From Atrichornis clamosus (taxonomy: Eukaryota; Chordata; Aves; Passeriformes; Menuridae), in the NCBI GenBank assembly GCA_013400975.1, contig WBMZ01011572.1, positions 62,001-126,000 of the forward strand: a stretch of 64,000 bases of DNA, written 5' to 3'. Shown in pieces: positions 12,106 through 33,980 of the stretch. Made by a program: the position numbers and the translations under genes. Below the pieces are notes generated by a model that saw only the letters and a program-made list of their open reading frames with translations, made no database searches and was not told where the DNA came from. The stretch's first letter is position 1, and every line of letters begins with the position of its first letter.

Positions 12106-13086
12106 ATTTTGTTCTTAAGTGCTGTTAAAATTAAAAAGTGGAAGGCACACCCTGATGGTGTGCTTGGGGTACTACATAGGGAAGAATTTAACTTCTAAGA
12201 ACACAGGGCCTCAAAGCATTAGGAGTTCTCTTATCTGTGCTTATCAGGAGGGTGTATGTCACCTTCTCCAGGCTGCCTGTTTGTAGTAGTTCATTTGTGG
12301 GCCTGCTGTCAAGGGAACAATATATAATCTTGGTGTAAACTGAAACTGCATCAATATGGTGAGTTTATAGTCACTTTAAAGTGGGGGGTACAGTGACATA
12401 GGGCACCTCTGCCTCTTTCCCATGACTTGAGAACAGTGGATTACCAGGAACAGCATCTTCTGAGTTAGGAATTTGAGCTGCATGAGTGCAAGCCTGGAAA
12501 CTTGTAAATGGAACCTGATAGTTGGGTAATTCTTGTAGTGTTAATCCACAGAATTTAATAGTAAATGCAAGTATGACTATTACCTGTTTTTTGTCCAAAA
12601 ATACAGTGCCACTTGAGAGAGAGGAGCTTAGGTGAGAGGCTGGAATTAGTTCATACTGGCCTTAATGTGAAACATCACTCAAAAGCATATAGTCATTTCT
12701 GGGTTTAGCATTTTAAGTGGTAAATGGCATCACTACTGTTACCCTAAGAGGCTAAAGCTGCTGGGGGGAAGGTATTTTTAGAGAGTTTGTAATTTTCAGT
12801 TTTGGTTGTCTCAGTAGAAGCGTGCTGTATAGGGTTTTGCTGAGGTAGTGGGTTATAATTTAAAAAAAACCCTCACAAACAACTAAAGTAAAAAAGAAAA
12901 GAACACAGCAACAACAAAAACTAAATTTTAAAAGAGTGAAGTACACTCACTATTTAGGCTTCAGTACTGCAAAACCCAAGAAGCTGTGATGTAAAAAATT
13001 TGTATTCTGGTATGCAAGTAAAAGAAGGTTGCTCTTGTTGAGGTGCAAATTTTCTAATTCAAGTATGCCAATTCCCTAACTCAATT

Positions 13087-13395
13087 AATCATAGAATCAT
13101 ACAGTGGTTTGGGTTGAATGGACCAAAGATCATCTCGTTCCAAACCTATGGCAGGGATACCTTCCACAGATCACGTTGCTCAGAGCCCTGTCTCGACCTG
13201 GCCTTGAACATTTTGAGGGATGGGGCATCCATGAGTTCTCTGGGCAACCTGTGCCAGTGCTTCACCACCCTCACAGTAAAGAATGTTTTTCCTAATTATC
13301 TAATGTAAACCTGCTCTCTCAGTTTGAACCTGTTCTCCCCCTTGTTCTGTTACGACATGCCTCTTGTAAGTAGTCTCTATCCACCTTGGAATAAT
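13087..13395 (-). mobile_element. CR1 LINE 3' end, antisense, well preserved
   Basis: It begins at the element's 3' terminus (AATCATAGAATCAT), then GGTTTGGGTTGAATGGACC, AAAGATCATCTCGTTCC, CATGGCAGGGATACCTTCC, GCATCCATGAGTTCTCTGGG, CAACCTGTGCCAGTGCTTCA, CCACCCTCACAGTAAAGAATG. This is the standard order of an avian CR1 3' end read on the complement. Confidence 0.93.
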
Positions 13396-15539
13396 CTAGA
13401 TTGGGATCATTGTTTGAGGAATTAGAACATTTCACGAAATCTTGTTCCCAAGTATTTCTGGCATAGACTTTTCTTCTGTCTGTATGACTATGCAGTTCAC
13501 TGCTTAAGCTTTAAAACCTCCTAATGGGTTTCTAACTTTTGAGAAAGTTAATGCAAATTGTATTCCTGGAGTTAGAGCAATGTTCATGTTTATGTACCTG
13601 TTAAACAGTTGTCATCTTTTTATGTATTCGTATCACTTGCATCTGAGAAGACCTGAAAAATAGATTTTGGGAGTTTTAAAGATGCAGTCAAAATTATTTC
13701 AAAACTTTCTGCCCTAACCCATGACAGGTTTTATCATAATCTGGTTTTGTCACACCTTAGACTGGTTTGGCTCTTAATGGAAGAAGCTGAAACAAGTGGA
13801 CTGCAGTAATTCCAAAGTAATAAATTTTAATTAATGCCCAGAGTTACCAGTTGTAATACATGTACCTTTTCTTCACACATATTAAACTTACTTCAGTGAC
13901 TGAAAAGTTTTGAGCTTTCTGTTTTTATAGGGAGTTATACCTTTAAACATTCAGTTTAACTGTAATACTTCAGACAGTAAAAAGGCTTGTGTGCCTGCAT
14001 AATGTGTAGCTGTGTATTTCTCTTAAATAGTTGCATTGTATATGTGCAAAGCTTCACCTTGGCCTTTATTAAATAATTTGTATTTTACAGGTGAGATCTC
14101 TGTTGCCATGCTTTAGAGCAAGATAGCTGGAAGCAAATGTGAAGTGGAGCAGTTGTGTAAACAGTTTTCTGGAGAGGTTTTCTCTTTGCTGGTGCTTTTC
14201 TGTGTTGGTGTCCCCCCCTTATTCTGCTGTAATAACATGGGGTGGGAGAAGTCAGTGTTCCAGGGTTGGCACAATTGTTGAGAATACAAACCCGCACCAT
14301 CAGTTGCTCAAACCACAGCATTACTGAAAACCTAGTCCTAAGAGGAGGGTTGTTTTGCGTGCCACTTGTTTTGTAGTTCTGTTTTCCTTCTCTGCTGGCT
14401 AAATGGAGATTAGTGGTAGCATTTACATAACAGGTACCCCCAAAATTTGTTGCATATGGCATAAATGCAAAGGCAGAGATGATACTTCATAGAGACAGTA
14501 TTCCAGATTGTACTTTGAGATTTGATGAATGCTAGTGTCCTTCTCTCTATGCTCACCATTTGTAAATTCAGTCTGGTTTCCTTAAAGATGAAGAGCTGGC
14601 TCTGAGGTAGACCTTACGTAGACAGACTTTTTTCTCTAACTTTCCCGTGGTAGTTCCAGTCGATTTATCTCTGCAAGCATAAGCATTTTCCCTGTGTTCA
14701 TGCTGGAAATTACCAGAGTTTTGACTGTGGCAACTTGGCAAGTTCAGATGCCTGAAAGAAGGGATAGTGCTAACTAGGGAGATTTACATCCTACCTCTGA
14801 CTAGATTTGACCTATCAGAAAGTTTTGACAATCTGGAATAATGTGACATTCACATATTATTGTGTCATTCTGAGTTGTTACTGTTTTGTCCCCTGAGCTA
14901 ATGCCTAGGGCATTGCTTTTTTCTTTACCAGTAGATGCCTACATAGTAATTACTTTCAGTATAAGTCATGTTTCAAAACTAGTATTTCTTTCCTCTGTAG
15001 AAATACTGTACTAAACTAGGGTATTACACATTTTGGAAGCTCTGCATGGTGCAAATTTTTGAAAATCCTTTGTAATTAATTCTTATATTCTGTTTTGGGT
15101 TTTTTCCCAAGAGATTTGTTGACAAAGTATATTTTGTGAATATATAATGTACATTTCCTCAACAATAAGCTTGATCTGCATGTAATAATCAGTTTCTAAA
15201 GCTTATCCAATTTGTTTTCTAATAAACAAGTGCTCTTATATTGAGCTGTACTTATGCAGTTTTAGATACATGCATTTTTATCTTTTTCAATATTCTGCTT
15301 GTTTTGTCTCTCCTGTTGTTTGGCTTTGTATTACACACCAGCTGGTTTGGGGTTGGCTTTTTCTTTTAAACTTAATTGGTATTAAGTGACTCATGCAGTT
15401 TCAGTTTAGCAAACCTATTTTCTCTTGCATCAACTCTAAATGAGAAAAAGGCAGTGTTCACAAAAAAAGCCTATCTGGGTAGGCCTTAGAATTGCTTCCT
15501 GCTGTTTAACTTCTATGTTAATTTTAATTACATGCTCTC

Positions 15540-15930
15540 TTGTGTGGCATATGAAAAAATGAATGAGACTCACAAGGTGGATGCAAGCAAATCTACTTTA
15601 TTACTTCACAAGCTTCCGTTTATACCCAGGGTCCTAAATCCTCAGTACAGTTTTGCTTTTAAGTCCCTTTTCAGTTTTCCCTCTATCTCTTTCTCCTTGT
15701 TCTTGTCTCCCACGACGTACAAGCAGCGATTTACAGGCAAGGTCAGCGACATTCCTGCACACTGCTATCCTGTTTGGTTTGCATTTCTTCATGTTTCCAT
15801 CTTTGTGGTCCGTCTTGCAGTCACAGGCAGCTCCCAAGGTTTGTGCTGTTCGTGGATTAACCCTTCACTCCTGGACACGCTGTTACTCAATGAGGCTAAA
15901 AGATTTATGGCACCATACTTTTCATAGCAA
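15540..15930 (-). mobile_element. Candidate solo LTR of an endogenous retrovirus, antisense
   Basis: On the minus strand a TATAAA (plus 15619-15624, TTTATA) is followed 16 bp later by AATAAA (plus 15597-15602, TTTATT). Close pairing of TATA and poly(A) signals is characteristic of LTRs with a short R region. The unit has CpGs unlike its flanks. I could not find clean TG...CA ends or a target-site duplication, and no viral coding sequence is adjacent. Boundaries are approximate. Confidence 0.3.
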
Positions 15931-18900
15931 ATTAAAATGTGCTTAGAGAGAAACCTTCAGCCAGTGATTTGTCTGCAGCTGCTCAAGTATCTCCAGTGCT
16001 CCAGTCATGCTACAATACAGTTACAACGTCTGCTGAACCAGTGTCTAGATCAGAGTTTCTACATTAGGTTTGTACTTCTCATTTCACTTTGGCCCCTACC
16101 CTCTCCTCTGTGGCAGGAAAAAAACCCAGACAAGTGGGAGGAGAAATTGTGTCCTGGGGAATAGTGAGATTTCAACTTCCTTGGTTTTCTAAGTTACTCA
16201 GTTATGCTGTTATTAAGAGGTCTACCTTACCATTTCAGGCATTTTTAGTTTTTTAAATGCTGAAAAGTTATGTTAAAGCTAAAGGCTTCCTGGGAAATAG
16301 AAGAGAGTTATGTGTTTGACCTGTCTCTGAGATCAGCAGTCTCTGCTTTGAGCTGATAAACAAATTCATTAAGAGGTGTGTGAATGTAAAATTTCATTAA
16401 GGCTTGGTGAAAATTCATCAGCTGTGTAAGAAATGCATACAGAAATACCAAAAATCAGTGTGCACTCTCACCCTTCTATGTTTGTTCCTGTGCCCAGCAG
16501 GGTCAGGAAAGGTAGAGGAAACTCAGCCATTATGTTAAATAGCAGGCAGTATGTTTAGCATGAGGTTTTAATGCCACTGTCCATGGCACTTTGCTCCTGG
16601 CAGATGTTTTCTAGGGGAAGAGATTACTGTTGAGAAAGAGAGGCAGAGATGAAGGACCAAAATGCACTACTCACAGATTTACTGCTTGTTAGTCAGCTTT
16701 TATAGCTCAGATTTACTTTGTGACTGTAGCACCTCATCTCTCTTCAATATGTATTTGCCTAGAACAGAAAAACGTTACAGCCTTGGCCACGTAATGCGTA
16801 AATCTAAATTACAGGACTTATTGCAGTCTGGTTGTAGGCTTGACCTTGTATTTCTCTTCCGAGTCCTTCGTATGTATGTTATGTGGTCCAGTGCTTCTTT
16901 TCCATTAAAGAGAAATGGGCATCCTCCATATGATGCAGTAATTGCAGCTCACAGGTGAGGAATAGATGTGTTCCCAGCCTGCTGCTGTCTCTTGATTTGT
17001 GTCTGGCAAGGAGCTTCAGGCAGCTCTGCATTTATATTTGGAAGGAAAAGCAATGACAGCTCCTGAAACTTCCAGTTATTTGGTTCTGAAATTAAAATAC
17101 ATATTTGAAATGTTTTTAGGCTAGCACGTGAAAGGCTGTGTTCTTTTTGGGCCTTCTGACCTGCAACACATTGTGCACTTGCCTCCCACGTGGCAACATG
17201 AGAAGGTCACTGCTGCCTGCTGGGGTGGAAGCAGGTGCTCGTGGCAGTGGCAAAGGTCTGCTGAGCAGTAGCACGCTTAGAGAGTGGAGTGGTGCAAGTG
17301 GCCTGCCCAGAATTTAGTCTGGGAAAAGCAGTCCCTGAAGGCTGACTAGGATCAGGTCTTGTCCTTACGAGAATCTTTGGGTTTGGGTTTTATTTGGTCA
17401 GAACTGGGTATGTTACTGTCATTGCTGTTGCTGCACCTCCCATGTTTTTTTCAGCCAAGGCCTTCAATCACAGTATGTTACCCAACATCTTATCTTCATC
17501 ATCCTCTGCACTTTTTTAACAACTGTTTTGCCATAGGACAGAGTGCAGCATTCTGAAAAGCACTTTTCGGATGATGGCTGGACTTGGGCTGCAACAGGAC
17601 ACTTTTTTGCCTGCTTCTAGGTAGACTGCTTTCAAGGAGGTTTCTTCATCTTTTTTGTTTACTTATCGCAGCTCACATGAGCTGGGATCTTCTTAGGAGC
17701 CTGAGTTTGGGGGTTTTTTGTGACTTCTGATAACATTAAGTAGTTGAGGCCTGGGAACATATTCCTGTACAAACTGAATAAAATCTACACCATCATCAAT
17801 GATTTTTCAGTTACAGTAATATTACAGGACCTACTGGTTAGCCAGCTTTAATCTCTCTAATGTGTCATGTTGTTTCAGAATCAGTTAGTTCCCTAATCAG
17901 CATGTAATGGAGTTGCCAACTCTAATGTATTACAGAGCTTTTAGTAAATTGCATCAACACTATCACTTTAAAAAAATAGTACCATTTCATTGTTTTTCCT
18001 GGGGTTGATGGCACAGAAAGCAGGCTTGTGATTTGTTTAGTGGTACTTTGGAAAATATTGGGGGAGGCTGGCATTTTTCCAGTCCTCTGCAGTTTTCCAG
18101 TTTTTCAAAGCCTTATTAAAAATTGATATTGATGGCCAAGCTTCCTTTTCAGCTTTCACAGTGTGGAACGGTCCCTCGAGAACAGGCTGCATAGCCAATA
18201 TCCGTGAAGGGGGAGACCTCTGCTCTGCAGCTTAGGAGAGTTAAATTACTCATCCCTGCCCCCAAATTAGGAAACAGAGTCAGAGGCTGATGCAAAGGTA
18301 GGTGACTTTCATGAAATCTTCTTGCCGGTGAGCACTGAACGCCCTGGTGTGACCAGACACAGCCAGACAAGCTGGGGAGCGCCCTTCTAAACAGAACACA
18401 GAAAGATCTGCAAGTGCAAAACAAGGCTTGTTCTTTGTGGGAGTGGCCAGAGCCTGTGAAGCTCAGCCCTTAGCGGTCGCTTGAAGAGAAAGGATGTCAA
18501 ATTCACGTTCTGCCTCTCCGTGTTGCAGCTGCAGCCTGCTCCTTCTCTGGTCTCCAGGCTGGGTTTGCAGCCTTGGTTCCTGCGCATCCGCCGTGCCTTC
18601 AACAGCGTGTTCACTGAGACAGAAAGTGCTCAAGTGGTGGCCCTGTCACGTAGCAAGCTCTGAGTTATGTAATCAAGGGTTTCATAGGGGTTTAAAACTA
18701 CCAGTGCAGAGACGAGAAAGCACTAAATGAAATGCCTGTGGAGGACAACAATGAATTAGGTCATCTATTAAATTTTTCATCTCTTGCGTCTGCTCAAGCC
18801 CAGCAGCATCCAAAGCAGTACAAATCTGAAAATTCAGACTCTTAAAATGAGGAAATAATGGATGAAGAGACCATTATGAAACAGATATACAAGGAGCTGT

Positions 18901-20467
18901 ATTCCTTTCCCCCCCTTTCTTTTTTCCTTTCCAAATGCAGCAGAAGGACTTTTTTTGGCAAAACTGGTTGTGTGTCCGTCTCAGGTCTATCAGCCTCCTT
19001 GCCCATCAAGCTAAACATGAATCATTTGCCAAAAGCGAACTGTTTCGTATCAGGGTGGATAATACAGCATGAATGAAAGGCATTAGATTAAGTCTTGTGT
19101 AACTCAGAAAGAAGCAAAGTGATTTTATTTAGTATAAGATTAAGTCAGACCACAAGAAAAGTCTCAGTTCTTCTCCTCTCACCCTCCACATTGTACAAGT
19201 GGTATAATCAACATTGAAACTACTGTACATGGGCATAGCTGCCTTGCTATCACTGGAGGTTAGCTGACTCATACCAGCAGAAAGTAAAATCCTTGCACTT
19301 TGTAGTAGGTTTGCTAGTTTTCAGTGATTATCCCTTGTTTTAGTGGTTTGAGTTGTTTGTCAGGACACTGTTGCACTATTTAATAGCCTAATATATAGCA
19401 ATGATAGGGTGATAATCTTCTACTACCTGCCTTCTCTTCACTTTTCATCCCATTGTTCCCTTGTTGAAACATTTTTATCAGCGCTTGAACAAGGAAAGGA
19501 GAAATTATTTTTCACACTCTAAGCCTTTTATCATCGAGATGCAGAACAGGGAGAAAAAGGGTTTGCTTCTGGTTTATGATTAAAAATAGACTAGATTTTT
19601 TGTTTCATTTGTTTAACAGAGTGTCTCTATTTGTATTTCTAACTCTGTCACTGGGATGCTTGGTGCAGTTTGGGTTGATGCAGACTAGGAGGAGTAAATC
19701 TGAGCCAGTGGGGTGAGCAGCTCAAGGCTGAGGAAAGATGCATGAAAACAGAGCACAGATGGGCGAGATAAACAGGATCCCCGGGCTGTGACTGAGGAGG
19801 CAGGTCTCTTTAATGGCTCTTAGCAACGCCCCTGCTCTGACCCTCCTCATATGTGAGGAAAATCAAATCAATACACTGTTCTTCAAACCACGATGCTGCA
19901 GCAGCAGCAGGGCATTGTGGCAGCCTTCGTCTCTTAAACTCATCCCTTTTTCAGTGTGCTGATCTCTGGATACCCGTCCTTGCATCTCTGCTGAGGAAGA
20001 CTCTGACTGCATCTTTAATCGGATTGCTTCAGCTCTCATGTACAACCTTCTTCTTATTAGCAAGTATTAGGTAGGCAATTTTAAAGTGCTTTTGGATTTT
20101 CAGGCAGCTGTAACGTTGATCTGACAACCCTATTGTATTCTCTGTAAACATAGCAGAAGCCTTTCTTTAAAACCTACTCTTTCAAATCTTGCTTTTCTTC
20201 TTCTGTTTTTATGGTTGGGCAGGGGGGACTGCTGTTTTTTCCTTCCTTTTAAAAAAGATGTTGTAGCTGATTTGTGCTGTTGGAAAAGGATATTCTCTCG
20301 TTGATCCTTTCCCTGTTCTGTTGAACAGCTATAACCGGTGCCATACAGTTACACTGTTGATGAACATCTGTTCAACTGTCTAACGTTTAGGGCAGGCTGC
20401 TCACTCTTTTAGTCTTTAATTTTCCTGTACATACTTCAAAGGTGTAGATTGAGACTCTGCCCGCTAA

Positions 20468-29949
<9,482 letters not shown>

Positions 29950-30362
29950 AAGCATCTCTGTCTGTGGAGAAAACACTCTTTCTGCAGCATGGTCTGTTAA
30001 GGGAAAAAAAAAAAAAAGAAAAAAAAGCTCATTGGTTCCCTTTCTGCCTGGTTTTTAATAGTTAGTGCTCTCTAAGGTTTGGGGTATTTTTGGTTTGGTT
30101 TGTTTTCTTTGCAGCTGCAAGAGTTCATCTAGGAACTTGGGTTTTTGTGGTGGTGTGTGTCAGTTCACAGCACGTGCGCACTGCTGCCTCCTACTTTTCA
30201 CTTCTGAACTATGCAAAGACAATGATTCTGTATTAATTTATTTGCAAAGTGTTATCTTCCATATTTGTCTCACACTGCACTTGTATTTCAACCAGTAACC
30301 TCGTTCTTCAATTCAGTGATGATATTGTTTGACTTAAGAATAAAGACAAATTAAAGGCACCT
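29950..30362 (+). other. TAGLN3: TAGLN3 3' untranslated region and poly(A) signal
   Basis: Noncoding sequence after the stop with an A-rich run near 30005-30027. AATAAA at 30339-30344 is the likely poly(A) signal, about 390 bp past the stop. Confidence 0.65.
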
Positions 30363-33300
30363 CACAGACTCATTATTTAAAGGAGGTAAAAACAGTTGAA
30401 ACCAATGACCATATGGTACAGTGCAGAGCAGTTAAATCGTTTTGGTAGTCAGTCTGTCCCATCTCTAATCCAGAGCCCTTCTGAGTGACTACCTGCTATA
30501 GTGTTTACAGTCTGTGTTACATGTTCAAGATAGTGTTTGTCTAAAGGCACACTCAACGTATTTTCCTGAAAAGAAGGAAAGATTTCCTATCTGTTGACTC
30601 TGATTAATGCAGTCCCAGCCAATTTAGCTCAGATTTCCCTTGACCTAGGGTGCTGGGTCATCTGTAGCCCACAAACTTGTAGATCGAGCTAAAATCAGTT
30701 TTACAGGGAAAGCAAAAGCTGTGTGTGAAAACAAAGCAAAATAAGGAATTAATTCACAATTTCCCATTGACAGGCAGACATTTAGCCACTTCCTGGAAAG
30801 CATGGCCTCAGCATGCATGATGGTTACTAGTTATCACAGTTATTCCCTTCCTTCTATTCCCTGTGCTTTTGCTGCTGACCATGACAATATGTATGGGATA
30901 TCTCTTTGGCTGGGTGGGGCCAACTTTCCTGGCTGTGTCCCTTCCCAGTTTCTTGCCCATTCCCAGCTGTGAGGGACAGAATGAGAAAGAGAGAACACTG
31001 TGCAGGCAGTTTAGCAGTAGCCACCACTGGTGTGTTATCAACTTCTTTAGTCACCAATCCAAAGCACAGCACCCTACAGGATCCATCCCAGCCAGTCTCA
31101 GTACAGCCAGCAGCAGGTGAGTCTCCAAACTCAGGGAATTATTCACTGTGAAAGAACAGTCAGACAGAGGTGAGATCAAGCTTCATCTTGTGATGGTTGA
31201 TACTTTATCAAACAAAGCATAAAACAAAATGGGTTTTAAATGAAAAGCAAGAAATAGAACAAAAGTACCAGAATGCATCTGACCTGAGAAACACCCACAG
31301 TTCAAACTCAATCTGCTGTGCTCACCCATGAAGGGCTGTAAATGTGGCTGGTGGTCCCTTTGGAGACAGTTTGCTGGGGTGTCAGTGGAAGAACTGGCTG
31401 ACACAGTCACCTGGCCCCCAAAGCTCACCCGGGCGTTCTCGGCGTACCTGACTTGCCAGTCAGCGCAGCTGCCTCGAGTCTGTGCTCCACATACACTTGA
31501 GGGGTGCATGTTGTTTTCTCTGAAGGGTTTCTTTGCTGTTAATCCCTGCTGGTTTCACTCACGAAGCCCACTCACTACTTCCCTACAAGCAAGGGGAAAA
31601 GGAAACATGATAATTGAACTCTGTGAAATCTTTATTTTTCCCTTTTAATTCATGACAGACTTCCAAGAAGGCCTGAAAATGTAATATGCAGGCAGGTAAC
31701 AAATGAAGATTGATCTGTTCTGACAGCTCTCTGAGTGCCTACATACATAGATAGGGGTGATTTCTGTCTGGCTTTGAACCCAGTGACACATGCTGACAGC
31801 TAGTTGTTTACTAAGTAGCCCTGGGGCCAGCCACACACAGGTTCATGTGGCTTCAAAAATTTCTACCACTGAGTAAACTGAAGGGATGATTCCCCCAGCT
31901 CATGCGAAGCTCTATCTTCCCTGTCAGGAGAAGAGAACAACATATTCCCACCTCAGCTAAGCACTGCAGAGAAAGTGATATGAAGGTCATGTTACATTGT
32001 TGGGGCTGAGTGGATCTGCAGTAGCTGCCACTGAAAAGGTCCTGCCCCCACTTACACCTCCTCTTACACCTGCCAGGGCATCTTGGCTCCTCCACTGTCC
32101 TCCTGTCAAACATGGGCTTTGTGTTTACTACCTGTTCAGAGCTGGTTTTCTGTTAATTAGGCTAATTAGTTCAGCAGAGGAGCAGATGACCACCCCACAT
32201 GGTGCATCTCAGGTAGGAGCTCACCTTTCAGCTGTGGTAGAGCAGTAGCTCAGTGCAAAGTATAGTACATAACCTCCCCCTGGACATGACATTAGATGTA
32301 ACATGAAGAGAATAGCAGCTTTTCATACTAAAAGCAAATAAGCTGATTAAGGAAATCTGTGCTGACAGTAAGACAATGTCTGCCACCAGAAATTTCACCT
32401 TGGTGAATGTGAACAGCAGCCACCTTCCTCTAGTAGAAACTAGGAAGTCCCAGCCACAGCAGGCAAAACGGTTGGATGGGAGGAGCTGGAAGAACTGCTT
32501 TGCAGGTAGGTAAGGGGTCTGAGGGGTCACAGCCTAACCCCTGCCCCACACCACCCCCACGGGGACACAGCCTTCAGGATGTCCCGAAAGTGGTGACCTG
32601 GTTCTCCCCTCTCTGGCTGCAGAATTTGCTTTCTGTGTGTCATTTCTGAAAACACTATTTTTCAGTGCTGCATGACAGTTAAGTTTCCAGGGTACATCGC
32701 TTTCTCTGTTCCCGATGCCATGCTGTGGCATCACCTGCTCCCCTGTCAAATTTTCTCCCTGATCTTACAGACCTGGGCCAATTCAAGCCCAAGCCATTAG
32801 CACAGCTGACTCAGAAGAAGCAGACAGACCTACTGCTCAGAGCAGTGGCAATAAAAGAGGCTACTTAGAGAGAGCACTTGAGCCTGGCTGCTGTCTACAG
32901 TCCCTGCCTTTCCTTCTCCATCAGCATCTGGGATTGTGCAATAGGGTATATCCCAGCAGAAGAAAGACCATGGCCCAACGAAATGCTCTTTCACCAGAGC
33001 TATGTCCTGTAAATAAATGTGCTTTCCTTAGATTTGGCATTGTAACAGCCTCATTGAAATTATAAAATACATCTTGTGCTTGCACACCGGAAAAAAACCC
33101 ATTAACCTACTGTATTAGCAAAAACAGATAAGTGCTCCAGGAAAGAAAATCTATACCATGTAGCTGCAGACACAGGACCTGGTTAGTGTGGGAAAAATGG
33201 CCAAAAATATTAATTCCCCAGGGTCTTGTTTTTGGCAACCCACCCCAAGATCATAAGATATTGTTTCATTACCTTAATCCATCAAACTAATCTAGCTGTT

Positions 33301-33940
33301 AATATCTGGCAGTCAATGATGCAAAGTATATTTTATTCTGTAGGTTAACCTTATCCTTCCATATCCCCATATGATTTAGAAATATTAATGTTATTGTTAA
33401 TTAAATGCTAATACACTCTGGCTTACTAATACTATTCTATTAAAATATCCTTGCTACTAGGTTTACAAATATCTTAAGCCACGAAGTAAATTAACACAGT
33501 ACCATGCTAGTTGAAACCAAGTTAGCAAAAAACATCATCCCTTCTCTTATATTAACAATAAGCCATTGTAACTTTGCTTCCACTGCATCAAAAGCACTTA
33601 TGTAGGTCTCACAGAAGGCTAATTAATTTCTGTTACAACCTTCAGCATTGTTACTACTTGAAAGCCTTGATATACATTAGAATAAAGCCATACGGGAGCT
33701 TTGAACACTGAGGGCTGTAGTGTGTGTTTGGGGGGAGGAGGAGGTTTGTGTGTTTTCTCTCCCAGCTCTGTAACGTTTAGGGGAGGGTTTCCTCTGCAGA
33801 TGATGGACAACATTTCACTGAAGGCAGTGGACTCAGTTTGACAGCAAGGACGAGCTAAGATAAGATCCCCCCACACACTGCCTATAATCATGTTTGAAGT
33901 TTGGCTGTAGCTTGATCAGCTATCCCAGCATAAAAATAGA

Positions 33941-33980
33941 ATGGAATGGAATGGAATGGAATGGAATGGAATGGAATGGA
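33941..33980. repeat. (ATGGA)8 / GGAAT pentanucleotide microsatellite
   Basis: Eight perfect tandem copies, preceded by an imperfect ATAGA unit and followed by ATAGA. It keeps an open frame on both strands only because the unit lacks stops. Confidence 0.97.

Noticed and set aside
14085..14462. Minus-strand 125-codon frame
   Set aside because: No homologue recognised and no promoter or splice context. Treated as chance.
31183..31648. Open frames on both strands with a few CpGs near 31.4 kb
   Set aside because: Overlapping frames on both strands, no recognisable domain, no splice pattern.
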